64,000 nt of DNA from Streptococcus sp. SN-1 (GTDB taxonomy: Bacteria; Bacillota; Bacilli; Lactobacillales; Streptococcaceae): the NCBI RefSeq assembly GCF_041154385.1, contig NZ_AP028929.1:1550001-1614000 (forward strand), given 5' to 3'. The translations under genes were made by a program, and so were the position numbers. This document shows positions 45,321 to 56,403 of this stretch, piece after piece. Numbering within the stretch: position 1 is the stretch's first letter; each line of letters begins with the position of its first letter. Under the pieces are notes generated by a model. It saw only the letters and a list, made by a program, of their open reading frames with translations. It was not told where the DNA came from and did not search any database.

Positions 45321-46217
45321 TTAGTATTCTACGTCGTTTCCGAGTACTTTAAATTGAACAAAACTTACGATAGCAATCATAACTGCCAAGAAGACACCAA
45401 TTGTGTTGGCATAGCCATACTCTGTCAATTGGAAGGCTTTTTCGTATAGGTAGTACATCAAGGTACTTGTAGAGTAGTTTGGACCACCAGATGTCAAAAG
45501 CTGAATCAAGGCGAAACATTGGAATGAGTTAATTGTTGTGATGATTGCGATATAAAGAGTTGTTGGAAGAAGGCTTGGCCATTTAATCTTCCAGAAAACT
45601 TGAAACTCAGTTGCACCATCAACGCGGGCAGCTTCAACCAATGAATTGTCAATATTACCCATAGCAGCGATGTAGAGGATAATCGGTTGACCAACTGAAG
45701 TTGTCAAGAGGATAATCATAATCGCCATCAATGCCCAGTGCTTATCACCAAGCCATGAAATGTTTTGAGTAATGATATGACTTGATTTAAGCACAAAGTT
45801 CAAGATACCTGATAGTGGATCATAGATCCATTTCCATACAACTGTTACGGCAACACTACCTGTAACAACTGGAAGGAAGAATACGAAACGATAGAAGGAT
45901 CTAGCGATAGCATTTTGATGGTAGGTCTGTGACGCTACAAAGAGCGAGAAGAGAACAACTACAGGAACTGATCCAATAACCAAAATAACTGTATTAATCA
46001 GAGATTTTGTGAAGACAGGATCTTTAAACATACGGATATAGTTATCTAAGCCCACAAATTGGAAACTAGTCATAGAGTAGTTAAAGAAACTTGTGATGAA
46101 GCCCATAATCATTGGTGCTAAAACAAAGACAACAAAGAAGAATAAAACTGGCGCTAGGAAAGCATAAGAAATAACGGTTTCTCTCATACGAATTTTATTA
46201 ACTTTCACTGTAGGCAC
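45321..46217 (-). CDS. satB: Sialic acid ABC transporter permease, MalF type
   Basis: 298 aa, CUT1 family, six helices, EAA loop V-E-A-A-R-V-D-G-A-T-E-F-Q-V-F (about 196-210). 15 bp upstream of the MalG-type permease. The assignment to sialic acid follows the nan gene context and pneumococcal SatABC literature. Confidence 0.88.
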   Translation of the reverse strand: MPTVKVNKIRMRETVISYAFLAPVLFFFVVFVLAPMIMGFITSFFNYSMTSFQFVGLDNYIRMFKDPVFTKSLINTVILVIGSVPVVVLFSLFVASQTYHQNAIARSFYRFVFFLPVVTGSVAVTVVWKWIYDPLSGILNFVLKSSHIITQNISWLGDKHWALMAIMIILLTTSVGQPIILYIAAMGNIDNSLVEAARVDGATEFQVFWKIKWPSLLPTTLYIAIITTINSFQCFALIQLLTSGGPNYSTSTLMYYLYEKAFQLTEYGYANTIGVFLAVMIAIVSFVQFKVLGNDVEY

Positions 46218-46280
46218 CTCTCTTTCCTTTTCTTTTTATTGATAATCTCCTAAGAGAATGATGATTTACCTTTTAAATAA

Positions 46281-46325
46281 AAGCCCCCTTTTCTTACACA
46301 AGCGTGCAAAGGGAAAAGGGGCTAC
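46281..46325 (-). terminator. Attenuator hairpin between satA and satB
   Basis: AGCCCCTTTT pairs with AAAAGGGGGCT (one bulge), followed by TTTATTT on the minus strand, in the 125-bp gap. Typical device giving more binding protein than permease. Confidence 0.7.
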
Positions 46326-46342
46326 AAAATCTAGTTTAGGGT

Positions 46343-47743
<1,401 letters not shown>

Positions 47744-47796
47744 TCATCCGATGCATCCACCACTCTCCTCTGTTTTTTATTAAGTCAGTAAGTACT

Positions 47797-47902
47797 TATA
47801 CTCTTCGAAAATCTCTTCAAACCATGCCAGCTTCGCCTTGGCGTACTCAAGTATAGCCTGCGCCTAGCTTCCTAGTTTGCTCTTTGATTTTCATTGAGTA
47901 TT
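47797..47902 (+). repeat. BOX element (A-C type)
   Basis: TATACTCTTCGAAAATC to ATTTTCATTGAGTATT. Its end reaches the stop codon of the PTS EIIBC gene (47901). Confidence 0.9.
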
Positions 47903-49418
47903 AATCATCTACACCTAAAATTTCATTAATACTATTTTTATATAAGATTGCTTTTGCTCCATATATTGCTTGAATACCACCCTTCACTTCTAAGACATCA
48001 ACTGCACCAATTTGTTTTAAAAGTGCTTTATCAACTTGATGAACTTCTTTTACAGCTACACGTAAACGTGTCACACAAGCATCTACATCTTCTATATTAT
48101 TTGATCCACCCAACGCTCTGATAATTTGTAGGCTATCCTGTTTTAAATGATCTGCAGTATTTGAAGTTGAATCTGTGGATTCAGAAATTTCTTTAGAATC
48201 TACTTCTTCTCCTCGTCCTGGCGTTAGAACGTTGAATTGAGTAATGAACCATCTAAAAACAATATAATACAGAACACTCCAAATAAGTCCAAATGGAATC
48301 TGAAGAACCCAATTCGTTTTAGCGTTCCCCTGCAAAATTCCAAATAAAGTAAAATCGATTACACCTCCTGAGAATGTGTTTCCTATTGAAATATTTAAGA
48401 TGTCTGCAATAAAGAAGCTGACACCATCAAGGAATGCGTGTACAACATATAGAACCGGACTGACAAATAGAAACATAAATTCAATTGGTTCTGTAATACC
48501 GGTAATAAAAGATGTTAAAGCAACTCCAAAAAACAGACCCGCGTATTTTTTACGACGATTTTTAGGAACACTATGGTACATCGCTAAACAGGCAGCCGGT
48601 AAACCGAACATCATTGTTGAGAAACGACCTGCAAAAAACCTTGTTCCTTCTGTAAATAATCCAGAATGAGTCGGGTCGGCTAATTGAGCAAAAAATATTT
48701 TTTGAGCTCCAACCACTGTTTGTCCTGCAACAGTTTCAACACCACCAAGTTCAGTATACCAAAACATAGGGTAAATCATATGATGTAAGCCTACTGCTCC
48801 AGAAAGTCTCATTAAAAATCCATATAGAAAAGTTCCAATTGGGCCCGCCTGAGAAATATATCCACCTGTAGAAACAAGAAGTTGTTGAAAAGGTGGCCAA
48901 ATAACAAAGAAGACAAAGCCAATTAAGATAGAAGAGAACGATGTAACAATAGGAACGAAGCGTGAACCCCCAAAGAATCCTAAAGCGGAAGGTAATTGAA
49001 TATTGTTATATCGATTGTGCAAATATACGGCAACTATTCCGACAACTAATGCTCCAATAACTCCAGTATCAATTGCAGATCCTTCTGCCATAAAAAGTTT
49101 TACCAGAGCTTTAATCGTTGCAGTCATAACTAAGTAACCAGTTACTCCTGCTAGCGCAGCGGTTCCTTTATCTCGTTTCGCTAAGCCAATACATAATCCC
49201 ACACAGAGAAGTAGTGATAAATTACTGAATACAACCTCTCCTGCAGAGCTCATTACTTGGAATATTGATTGAAAAAAACTATTGTCTAGTATTGGATAAG
49301 TTGCTATCGTGGTTGGGTTTGAAAGTGCACCACCAATCCCCAAAAGTAGACCTGCTGCAGGAAGTATAGCTATAGGTAACATAAAAGCTTTTCCAACTTT
49401 TTGTAAAACTTTAAACAT
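47901..49418 (-). CDS. PTS EIIBC sugar transporter (glucose/GlcNAc superfamily)
   Basis: 505 aa. EIIC membrane domain (about 1-400; L-P-I-A-I-L-P-A-A-G-L-L-L-G-I-G, G-I-T-E-P-I-E-F-M-F), linker, then EIIB domain with phospho-accepting Cys in D-A-C-V-T-R-L-R-V (about 446). No EIIA domain, so it borrows one. Position directly after nanE suggests uptake of ManNAc or GlcNAc as 6-phosphate; substrate is inference. Confidence 0.88.
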   Translation of the reverse strand: MFKVLQKVGKAFMLPIAILPAAGLLLGIGGALSNPTTIATYPILDNSFFQSIFQVMSSAGEVVFSNLSLLLCVGLCIGLAKRDKGTAALAGVTGYLVMTATIKALVKLFMAEGSAIDTGVIGALVVGIVAVYLHNRYNNIQLPSALGFFGGSRFVPIVTSFSSILIGFVFFVIWPPFQQLLVSTGGYISQAGPIGTFLYGFLMRLSGAVGLHHMIYPMFWYTELGGVETVAGQTVVGAQKIFFAQLADPTHSGLFTEGTRFFAGRFSTMMFGLPAACLAMYHSVPKNRRKKYAGLFFGVALTSFITGITEPIEFMFLFVSPVLYVVHAFLDGVSFFIADILNISIGNTFSGGVIDFTLFGILQGNAKTNWVLQIPFGLIWSVLYYIVFRWFITQFNVLTPGRGEEVDSKEISESTDSTSNTADHLKQDSLQIIRALGGSNNIEDVDACVTRLRVAVKEVHQVDKALLKQIGAVDVLEVKGGIQAIYGAKAILYKNSINEILGVDD

Positions 49419-49436
49419 AAAATTCCCCCTTACATC

Positions 49437-50135
49437 TTATTTTAGACCAGCAACGAATCGTTCTGTAATCTCTTTTGGTCTAGTAATAGCGCCACCAACA
49501 ACAATACCTCGCACTCCGTATCCCAGGATTTGTTTGGCTTGTTCTGGTGTATGAATTTTCCCTTCTGCAATGACATCTACACCAGCATCACATAGTTTTT
49601 TGATCAATTCAAAATCGGGACCATCCACTTTAGGACTGTAAGATGTGTATCCTGACAAGGTTGTTCCGACAAAGTCGATTCCTGCTTCAACAGCTGCTAG
49701 TCCTTCTTCAAAAGTACTAGTATCAGCCATCAAGAGCTGGTTCGGATATTTTTCCTTAACCTGACGAATGAACTCTTGGATCTCCAAACCATCATAGCGT
49801 TCACGCTTGGTACAATCCAGAGCAATCACCTCGATGTCCAGTTCTGCCAATTCATCAACTTCTTTCATAGTAGCTGTGATGAAGGGTTCTTGTGGCGGAT
49901 AATCTCGTTTGATAATCCCGATAATCGGAAGTTTTGTAACCTCCTTGATTTCCTTGATATCACGAACACTGTTTGCTCGGATACCGACTGCTCCACCTTG
50001 CTCAGCCGCTTTGACCAGCAAGGGAATGACTCCTCCCGCTTCTGTATAAAGCGGTTCGTGAGGAAGGGCCTGACAAGAAACGATGATTCCATCTTTGATT
50101 TGTGCAATCAAGGCTTCTTTAGTAATCTGTGGCAT
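49437..50135 (-). CDS. nanE: N-acetylmannosamine-6-phosphate 2-epimerase
   Basis: 232 aa TIM barrel. [11 protein letters not shown] (about 20-30), G-I-I-K-R-D-Y (about 75-81), A-L-D-C-T-K-R-E-R (about 104-112), and phosphate-binding G-G-A-I-T-R-P (about 216-222). Converts ManNAc-6-P to GlcNAc-6-P. First gene of the catabolic operon; promoter at 50170-50198. Confidence 0.95.
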   Translation of the reverse strand: MPQITKEALIAQIKDGIIVSCQALPHEPLYTEAGGVIPLLVKAAEQGGAVGIRANSVRDIKEIKEVTKLPIIGIIKRDYPPQEPFITATMKEVDELAELDIEVIALDCTKRERYDGLEIQEFIRQVKEKYPNQLLMADTSTFEEGLAAVEAGIDFVGTTLSGYTSYSPKVDGPDFELIKKLCDAGVDVIAEGKIHTPEQAKQILGYGVRGIVVGGAITRPKEITERFVAGLK

Positions 50136-50169
50136 CCTCTTTCCTCCTTTTCTTTGTTCTTATGAGGTC

Positions 50170-50198
50170 ATTATATACCATTTGTTAAGCGCTTTCAA
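50170..50198 (-). promoter_or_regulatory. nan operon promoter with overlapping cre site
   Basis: Minus strand TTGAAA (50193-50198), 17 bp, TATAAT (50170-50175). A perfect cre, TGAAAGCGCTTAACA (50183-50197), covers the -35 and spacer, so CcpA would block initiation. Confidence 0.8.
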
Positions 50199-50252
50199 TA
50201 CTTTGTCATAGAATAGATTTCAGTTTCAAAAGTATTTTATAGAACAGCTGTT

Positions 50253-50270
50253 TCTGAAAGTAGTTTCAGA
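50253..50270. promoter_or_regulatory. Candidate RpiR (NanR) operator 2
   Basis: TCTGAAA-GTAG-TTTCAGA, a perfect 7-bp dyad, 55 bp upstream of the -35. Shares core with 42971-42990; flanking blocks ATTTYAGTTTC and TATAGAAYAGCT are also shared between the two promoter regions. Confidence 0.65.
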
Positions 50271-50337
50271 TAACATAAATATCCGTACCTATTACTCAAA
50301 ATTACGAATCTTATTATAAACTTCTATATCAATAAAA

Positions 50338-50384
50338 CCAGTCCAGAATTCTAACTATCTTATTAGATTCCAGACTGGCTTATT
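50338..50384 (-). terminator. Terminator of the tandem-trypsin protease gene
   Basis: CCAGTC (50338-50343) pairs with GACTGG (50373-50378), extended by CAGAA/TTCCAG-type pairing; TTTTATTG follows on the minus strand. Confidence 0.65.
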
Positions 50385-50425
50385 TTATATGAACATAAAA
50401 ATTCAAAGAACAACTGAAGACAAAG

Positions 50426-53400
50426 TTAACTGTCTTTTTGTTTATAGAAAATCATTACTCCAAGGATCATTCCCACAAAACCAAGCAAAACTGTTGTTAT
50501 TGATTTATTCTCACCTGTTTTTGGTAACATTGACTGCTCATTATTACTTACTTTATTCTCTAATCGATTAGATTCAGAGTTTTCATTTGTTGATAACAAT
50601 TTAGGCGACAGTGAAAGTTCCTCAGCCTTGTTATCTTCTGTAGAATTTTTAAATGGTGGATTGTCAATGGAGTGTCGGAAAATCATCGCATAAATACTAG
50701 GATTATTAGTCTCAAAAATAATCTTTCCATCTTTTTGTTCGAATTCAATAGTGTGTAGTTTTCCTTCTGGATCTACAGCATAAACATTCTCAACAGACTG
50801 ATCCATAGCAAAAGTAACTAGGACTTTTCCGTTAGGCTGAACAGTTCTAGCAGCTGTATCCTTCAATTGAATATCAAATGCTTTATAGTTTAATGAACTT
50901 AGATCACTAACTTGAACTTCTTGAATTTGAACACCTATCACATTTTCCAATACTTCTTCTGAAGCTTGAATTTGCACACTTCCTGCTTCATTTTTGAAAA
51001 TACGTTGTGAACTAGCAATTCTTGTGATAACTTGTTTCATTGTTGCTTCATTCTTACTATCTCTATTGTTATCATGCATAGGACTTGCTACCACATTCAC
51101 TAAGCCTGTGGAGTTCTGTTTTTCAACTATTGGGGCCGATTCTTCTGATATTACTAATGAACCTTTATATTCTGGCATTTCTAGTATAGGAGATTCAGTG
51201 AAAGGAACTCCACCTGTATAGTCTGAAAGATGATGAATCTCAGCAACCGCACCATTAACCCCGCCTCTAAACTCTGGCTTAGCTACGGTAGGAGCTGGAG
51301 AATCACCTAATGTAGATATAACACCACTATACTCTGGAACTTCTGTAACAAGAGATTCGCCTCCATTCACTCCGCCTGTGAAGTCTGAAATGTGATGAAC
51401 CTCAGCATCTGCTCCATTGACCCCGCCTCTAAACTCTGGCTTAGCTACTGTAGGAGATGGAAAGTCTCCTAATGTGGATAGAACACCGCTATACTCTGGA
51501 ACTTCTGTAACAAGAGATTCGCTTCCATTCACTCCGCCTGTGAAGTCTGGCTTATCTACTGTAGGAGCTGCAAAGTCACCAGATGTACCTAAAATACCAG
51601 AATCTTCTTTTCCACTATCTTTTTTTGGATCTAATTTCCCAGCTAAATCCTTATCCGAATCCTTCTTAGAAGGTTCCACTTCTTTATCTTCCACATAGAC
51701 AGGATCTTTTGGTTGACCCTCAATATAAGAACGAACCCAATCCAGTTGCTCTTTTGATAAGACTAAACCACCACTGCGACTTCCTACAACACCATTTTGG
51801 TGAACTCCAATTAAAGCACCTTTATCATTATAAAGACCACCACCAGACGCTCCAGGTTTCGTACCTCCATAGCTAATTCCCTCTATTCCAGAACCGAAGT
51901 CTGTAATTCCTACTACTTTACTATCTAAAACTGGACTTAGCTTGTTATCTGGAAAACCATAGACCGAAACTGAATCCCCCTCTACAACTTTTGAAGATTG
52001 TTTTACAACCTCTACAGGAGTTACTTCTTTTACTGCTTCTTTTAACCGAACCAAAGCTAAGTCATTTTTAAATCCAAATACAGAGTCTTTCTTGTTCCAA
52101 TAAACAATATCATCATCTGAAAAATTCACAGACTTACCATTCGGTAAAGTTGCTTTATACACTGTATTGGTGCGACCAGATTTAGTAACTACCTCAGAAC
52201 CTTTAACTGTTAAGAAATTATGAGCGACTGTTAACACCAAATTGGGTGCAATTAAAGTACCTGACCCCGATCCATCTGGCGTTTGAATATGCGTTGTAGC
52301 ATAGAAATTTTCTGAACCATTCGGAGCTTGTAACACCTCTTTACTAGGCACAGGTAAGTTCGATTTACCACTTAAATCGACTTTACCAACTTCCGTTCTT
52401 GCAAAATCCGAAGAAGAGGTAGATGGAGGAGTTACTGAATCTACTACCGCTCTTATAATTGTATTACCTAAAGCTAACTTACTGATATATTCATCAGACC
52501 AACTTGTATCACTTGCTAGTTTGTTAATTGGCACTCCGTTATAGGATACAACTTTAGCTGTTGGGGAAGTTGCTATTAACTGTTTGAAATCTGGATTTTG
52601 TCTTAAATGAAAATTCAAGCCACTTCCAACAGGACCTTCCTGAATAACCTTATCTGAAATCAAGCGAGTTCCTTTAGTATCTTCCACTCGAAGTAGAACA
52701 CGACCTTTTTCTTCACCTTTTACTAAAGTAGCTCGACCTTTTTCATCAAAACTATACAAAGCACCATCAATCTCAGACTCTACATCTTTTAAAGCTATAT
52801 GATTTTCATCATAGTAGTAACGGTTTGCACCATCTATATACCAACCCTTTATACCATATTTATCAATCATAGAACGAATCCAAGCTCTGTGCTTTTCCGT
52901 AAAGATAGTACCACCGCCAATACGCTCACTCTCAGGAGCACTTGAAGTATTGGTTCCATGCTGGTGGATACCGACTACCTCTCCCTTATCATTAAACAAA
53001 GGAGCACCTGAAAAACCTCCTAAAGCTGAGGAATGATAAGTGACTGCACCATTATCTTTATTGATACTGCTCACAGTTGTTGAGACTGAATAAGCCTTAC
53101 CGTCTTTCAATCGAGCTTTATTTTCTTTACTTAAATTTGGAGTAGAAAAATCATTGGGATATCCGACCATAGTGATTTTATCACCAGTAGAAACCTCTTT
53201 ATCACTCAACTCTCTTGGAGAGTCCTCACCACCTGTCATAGCTTCTACAGGCTTTTTAGTTACCACTACTGCTAAGTCGTTGCTATAGTCTTTACCAAAG
53301 TCTTTACCGTTATACAAGTGAATAGAGTCTTTTTCAAGAGACTCGGATACCCCTGATGTGGGTACTTTGTTACTCTTCTCTGTTTCTGAGTTCATCACAA

Positions 53401-53776
53401 CATAACTACGAGCAGACTCTCCACCACGTAAGACCGCAGACTTGTCTTCTTGATTTTTATCATAGTAATTATGAGCTACTGTCACCATGACATTTGGCGC
53501 TACAAAGACACCACTACCAGAAGCCGTTTGTTTTCCACTTGTTCCGCTATCATAAGTGGTGTAAGTCATAGCAACACCTTCTGCAGATTTACTATGAACG
53601 TCCACATCGTGAATATCACTACCGCCTTGAATGACATCAGCATAAACAATCCCACCACCAATAACTGGTAAGTCTGGTGCAGCTAATCCAATCACTGCAG
53701 ATAGTGTCAAACAACCAACCAAACCATAAGCTTTGGATTTACGAAATTTCCCTAAACCCTTTAAACATACAAACAT
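50426..53776 (-). CDS. LPXTG-anchored protein with two trypsin-like protease domains
   Basis: 1116 aa. Signal peptide about 1-46 (ending V-Y-A-D). Protease domain 1: His102 (A-H-N-Y-Y), Asp167 (S-N-D-L-A-V), Ser256 (G-G-F-S-G-A-P). Linker 308-350 resembles a choline-binding-type repeat (G-W-Y-I-D-G-A-N-R-Y-Y-Y). Protease domain 2: His519 (A-H-N-F-L), Asp572 (K-N-D-L-A-L-V), Ser644 (G-A-S-G-G-G-L). Both triads are complete. Then a 54-aa tandem repeat (about 743-905), a C-terminal domain shared with the 958-aa LPXTG protein (about 930-1050), and sorting signal L-P-K-T-G (1084-1088). Related to V8/CbpG-type streptococcal proteases. Occupies the place of sialidase genes next to nanE. RBS gagg. 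Confidence 0.9.
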   Translation of the reverse strand: MFVCLKGLGKFRKSKAYGLVGCLTLSAVIGLAAPDLPVIGGGIVYADVIQGGSDIHDVDVHSKSAEGVAMTYTTYDSGTSGKQTASGSGVFVAPNVMVTVAHNYYDKNQEDKSAVLRGGESARSYVVMNSETEKSNKVPTSGVSESLEKDSIHLYNGKDFGKDYSNDLAVVVTKKPVEAMTGGEDSPRELSDKEVSTGDKITMVGYPNDFSTPNLSKENKARLKDGKAYSVSTTVSSINKDNGAVTYHSSALGGFSGAPLFNDKGEVVGIHQHGTNTSSAPESERIGGGTIFTEKHRAWIRSMIDKYGIKGWYIDGANRYYYDENHIALKDVESEIDGALYSFDEKGRATLVKGEEKGRVLLRVEDTKGTRLISDKVIQEGPVGSGLNFHLRQNPDFKQLIATSPTAKVVSYNGVPINKLASDTSWSDEYISKLALGNTIIRAVVDSVTPPSTSSSDFARTEVGKVDLSGKSNLPVPSKEVLQAPNGSENFYATTHIQTPDGSGSGTLIAPNLVLTVAHNFLTVKGSEVVTKSGRTNTVYKATLPNGKSVNFSDDDIVYWNKKDSVFGFKNDLALVRLKEAVKEVTPVEVVKQSSKVVEGDSVSVYGFPDNKLSPVLDSKVVGITDFGSGIEGISYGGTKPGASGGGLYNDKGALIGVHQNGVVGSRSGGLVLSKEQLDWVRSYIEGQPKDPVYVEDKEVEPSKKDSDKDLAGKLDPKKDSGKEDSGILGTSGDFAAPTVDKPDFTGGVNGSESLVTEVPEYSGVLSTLGDFPSPTVAKPEFRGGVNGADAEVHHISDFTGGVNGGESLVTEVPEYSGVISTLGDSPAPTVAKPEFRGGVNGAVAEIHHLSDYTGGVPFTESPILEMPEYKGSLVISEESAPIVEKQNSTGLVNVVASPMHDNNRDSKNEATMKQVITRIASSQRIFKNEAGSVQIQASEEVLENVIGVQIQEVQVSDLSSLNYKAFDIQLKDTAARTVQPNGKVLVTFAMDQSVENVYAVDPEGKLHTIEFEQKDGKIIFETNNPSIYAMIFRHSIDNPPFKNSTEDNKAEELSLSPKLLSTNENSESNRLENKVSNNEQSMLPKTGENKSITTVLLGFVGMILGVMIFYKQKDS
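51200..51560. repeat. 162-bp in-frame tandem repeat in the protease gene
   Basis: GCCTCTAAACTCTGGCTTAG occurs at 51263 and 51425, exactly 162 bp (54 codons) apart; about two and a half copies encode K-P-E-F-R-G-G-V-N-G and V-P-E-Y-S-G-V-(L/I)-S-T-L-G-D. Confidence 0.85.
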
Positions 53777-54145
53777 ACATTACCTCACTTTAACTTTCAA
53801 AATTAATTTATCCAAGTATATTCTAAAAAATAAAATATTACAGTTTCCATTAGCATAACACTCTCTACTTTGATTCTTACAATAAAAATAGCTATAGATT
53901 ATTTTGTTCCTTTACAAATGCTATTTAAGTACTGTATCTACAGGAATATCGTTTTTACAAGATATCATCCTAATGAGAAAACCATCTTATACATAAACTT
54001 ATATATAAATGTTCATTTGTAGCGAAACTGTATATTTTCTTATAAATTATAACATATTTCACAGACGCTTTCCAATGTATTGAAATAGCTTATACCCAAC
54101 TAAATAGAAAATGAATTGTTTGACACCACAGCCCAGAAAAAAACT
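53777..54145. other. AT-rich region upstream of the protease gene
   Basis: About 370 bp with no gene visible on either strand. It should hold the protease promoter, but I find no unambiguous -35/-10 pair. It ends at a BOX element. Confidence 0.5.
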
Positions 54146-54259
54146 CATACCCAATAAAAATCAAAGAGCAAACTAGGAAGCTAGCCGCAGGCTACTCAAG
54201 ACACTGTTTTGAGATTGCAGATAAAGCTGACGTGGTTTGAAGAGATTTTCGAAGAGTAT
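54146..54259 (-). repeat. BOX element (degenerate, reverse orientation)
   Basis: AAAAATCAAAGAGCAAACTA to GATTTTCGAAGAGTAT; the outer boxC end is diverged (CATACCCAATAAAAATC) and the middle differs from the other copies. Confidence 0.85.
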
Positions 54260-54308
54260 GAATTTCAAAGGATATATGAACTAGAATATTTGCTAACTAG
54301 ATTCTGTA

Positions 54309-54336
54309 CAAAAAGAGAGCTCCTGGGCTCTCTCAT
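54309..54336 (-). terminator. Terminator of the esterase gene
   Basis: GAGAGC pairs with GCTCTC around 6 nt; TTTTTGTAC follows on the minus strand. Confidence 0.75.
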
Positions 54337-54339
54337 TCA

Positions 54340-55320
54340 TCACTCCACATACTTAAAAGGAATCTCACTGCCACAGAGCCAATTGTAGACTTGGTCATTG
54401 ACAAAGACATTCATGGCTTCGTGGGCATACTCAGGCATGATGCGATAGGCCTTATCGCAGGTCAGACGGTTGTAAATCGCAAACTGGGTAATAGGATAAC
54501 AAACATCGTCGTCCAAGCCTGTAATCATCTTAACTTCACCCTTTATACGATGGGCAAGATTTTTCACATCGATATAGGCAAGGGTCGCCATAATCTCCTC
54601 CTCAGTTTCATGGAAGGGGTCGTGAAACTTGAAATAACGAAAAAGTTCGTCGTAAGCCTCGCTAGTATTCCCAATCTCAAGCACTCGTCTGAAGTCTGAC
54701 AAGAAGGGATAGATGGCAACTGTTTTCTGAATTCGAGGATTGAGCGCCGCCGCAACCAAGGCTAGAGCCCCTCCTTGCGAGGCACCATAGCTAGAAAGAC
54801 TCTTCTCATCAACCTGAGGTAGACTGGCAACAATTTCGACCAACTGGTAAATATCCAGGTAAACATCCTTATAAAAGAGATGATCCCGACCTTCCACAGC
54901 CCCACGGATAATATGTCCCTTAACCGTATTTCCTAAAGGAGAACGTAAACCGTCTTGTGAATAGCCCGACTGGCCCCGTACATCCATGGAAACAACACCG
55001 TAACCAGCCACGGTAAAGGCCAGCATGTCGGCCCAGTCCCAGCCACGTCCCATATAACCATGGAAATGGAAAATCATTGGAACTTTATCCTCACTTTTTG
55101 GAAGAACGACGCGTGCATAGACATTGGCTTCATTGGTTCCTTCAAATGTTAATTCATAGCACTTGACTTGAGGGATGTGAAAATCTCTTTCCTCCAAGTG
55201 GTAGGCTGAAAGCGTTGAAACTTTTTTCACTTCCTCATCCCAGAAAGCATCAAAATCTTCTGGAACCTCATCCCTCCCTAGATAAGTCTTAATCTCTTCT
55301 AACAAAGCTGGATTTTTCAT
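54340..55320 (-). CDS. axe1: Acetyl xylan esterase / cephalosporin-C deacetylase-like hydrolase (CE7)
   Basis: 326 aa from the ATG at 55320 (RBS aaggag 7 bp upstream); an open frame to 55356 is not needed. CE7 motifs R-G-Q-S-G (about 118), G-A-S-Q-G nucleophile (about 181-185), catalytic Asp in G-L-D-D-D-V-C-Y-P (about 265) and His in Y-A-H-E-A-M (about 297). Removes acetyl groups from sugars; no signal peptide, so cytoplasmic. In pneumococci the same gene lies by the nan locus and may deacetylate sialic acids or imported glycans (inference). Confidence 0.93.
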   Translation of the reverse strand: MKNPALLEEIKTYLGRDEVPEDFDAFWDEEVKKVSTLSAYHLEERDFHIPQVKCYELTFEGTNEANVYARVVLPKSEDKVPMIFHFHGYMGRGWDWADMLAFTVAGYGVVSMDVRGQSGYSQDGLRSPLGNTVKGHIIRGAVEGRDHLFYKDVYLDIYQLVEIVASLPQVDEKSLSSYGASQGGALALVAAALNPRIQKTVAIYPFLSDFRRVLEIGNTSEAYDELFRYFKFHDPFHETEEEIMATLAYIDVKNLAHRIKGEVKMITGLDDDVCYPITQFAIYNRLTCDKAYRIMPEYAHEAMNVFVNDQVYNWLCGSEIPFKYVE

Positions 55321-55395
55321 AACATGCTCCTTTTGTTTTGTAATCGCTACCACCACTGTAGCATATCTGAGAAATCAATGCAAGAAAGAAGGATA

Positions 55396-55501
55396 ATACT
55401 CTTCGAAAATCAAATTCAAACCACGTCAACGTCGCCTTGTCGTACTCAAGTACAGCCTTCGGCTAGTTTCCTAGTTTGCTCTTTGATTTTCATTGAGTAT
55501 A
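55396..55501 (+). repeat. BOX element (A-C type)
   Basis: ATACTCTTCGAAAATC to TTTCATTGAGTATA, 75 bp upstream of the esterase start on the opposite orientation. Confidence 0.9.
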
Positions 55502-55551
55502 ATATAGAAAGTGAATTTAGATTTTATTTCTTCAAACCTACTGACTGAAAG

Positions 55552-55658
55552 TCTAATAAATTGAATCTAGAATAGTACCAATTAACTTCTAAAGTATTTT
55601 TAGAAATTAATGTGAATGCCCCAGTTGATTTGTCTACAGTTTATCTCGATATACTATA
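55552..55658 (+). repeat. RUP-type 107-bp repeat, copy B
   Basis: Exactly 107 bp, aligned with copy A; shares TTGAATCTAGAATAGT, TTTTTAGAAATTAAT and the ACTATA end. Left end diverged. Confidence 0.7.
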
Positions 55659-55710
55659 GTTTCAATGGAGATTGAATAGAGAATCACACACCAGAAAGCG
55701 AGATAACATC

Positions 55711-56262
55711 ATGAAAGCAATAGGTACGCAAATATTACAGACAAAGTGTTTCATCTTGAGAAGATTTGTGGAGAGTGATGCGGAAGCCATGTTTCAAAAT
55801 TGGGCTTCGTCTGCTGAGAATATGACCTATGTTACTTGGAATCCCCATCCTGATGTTGAGGTCACTCGAAACTCGATTCGTAATTGGGTTGCTTCCTATG
55901 CCAATCCCAACTATTACAAATGAGCCATTTACCTCAAAGAAAACCCAGAGCAAGTGATAGGAGATATCAGCATCATTGAGATGAATGAGGATGATTCCAG
56001 TTGTGAAATTGGCTATGTTTTAGGAAAAAACTATTGGAGTCGTGGTCTTATGACAGAGGCCTTAAAAGCTATCTTAGACTTCTGTTTTACTCAAGCAGAT
56101 TTTCAAAAAGTCAAAGCACGATATGCCAGTCTCAACCCAGCTTCAGGTCATGTTATGGATAAGACTGGAATGTCCTATCTAAAGACTGTTGCAAATGGGG
56201 TAGAGAGAAAAGGCTATATTGCGAACCTTATTTATTATCAGATAAGCGGAGAAGACAGATAA
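55711..56262 (+). pseudogene. GNAT acetyltransferase gene interrupted by one stop codon
   Basis: From ATG at 55711 the frame reads a RimJ/RimL-type GNAT (L-R-R-F-V-E-S-D-A-E-A-M-F, N-W-V-A-S-Y). It meets TGA at 55921-55923 and continues in the same frame for 113 codons with the acetyl-CoA motif (I-G-Y-V-L-G-K-N-Y-W-S-R-G-L-M-T-E-A) and N-P-A-S-G-H-V-M-D-K-T-G-M. The stop replaces a residue that is probably Trp (Y-K-W-A-I-Y), so a TGG to TGA change explains it. No other lesion is visible, so it is a recent loss or a sequencing error. Confidence 0.85.
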
Positions 56263-56379
56263 TCTTAAAATTTATTGCTTATCCGCTGTTCTTATTTTTT
56301 ATTTACTATTTCATTTATCCTCTTTTTTCCGAATAAATAGATAGAACCATCGAATCTAGCAAAATTAGATTTTAAAATA

Positions 56380-56388
56380 TGGTATAAT
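56380..56388 (+). promoter_or_regulatory. Extended -10 promoter of the Rpn gene
   Basis: TGGTATAAT (TG-N-TATAAT), 15 bp before the start codon, with RBS aaggagg at 56391-56397; the leader must be very short. Confidence 0.55.
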
Positions 56389-56403
56389 AGAAGGAGGGAA
56401 TGG

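Noticed and set aside
53777..54145. cre site upstream of the protease (TGGAAAGCGTCTGT)
   Set aside because: One extra base between TG and CG relative to the cre consensus; not convincing.
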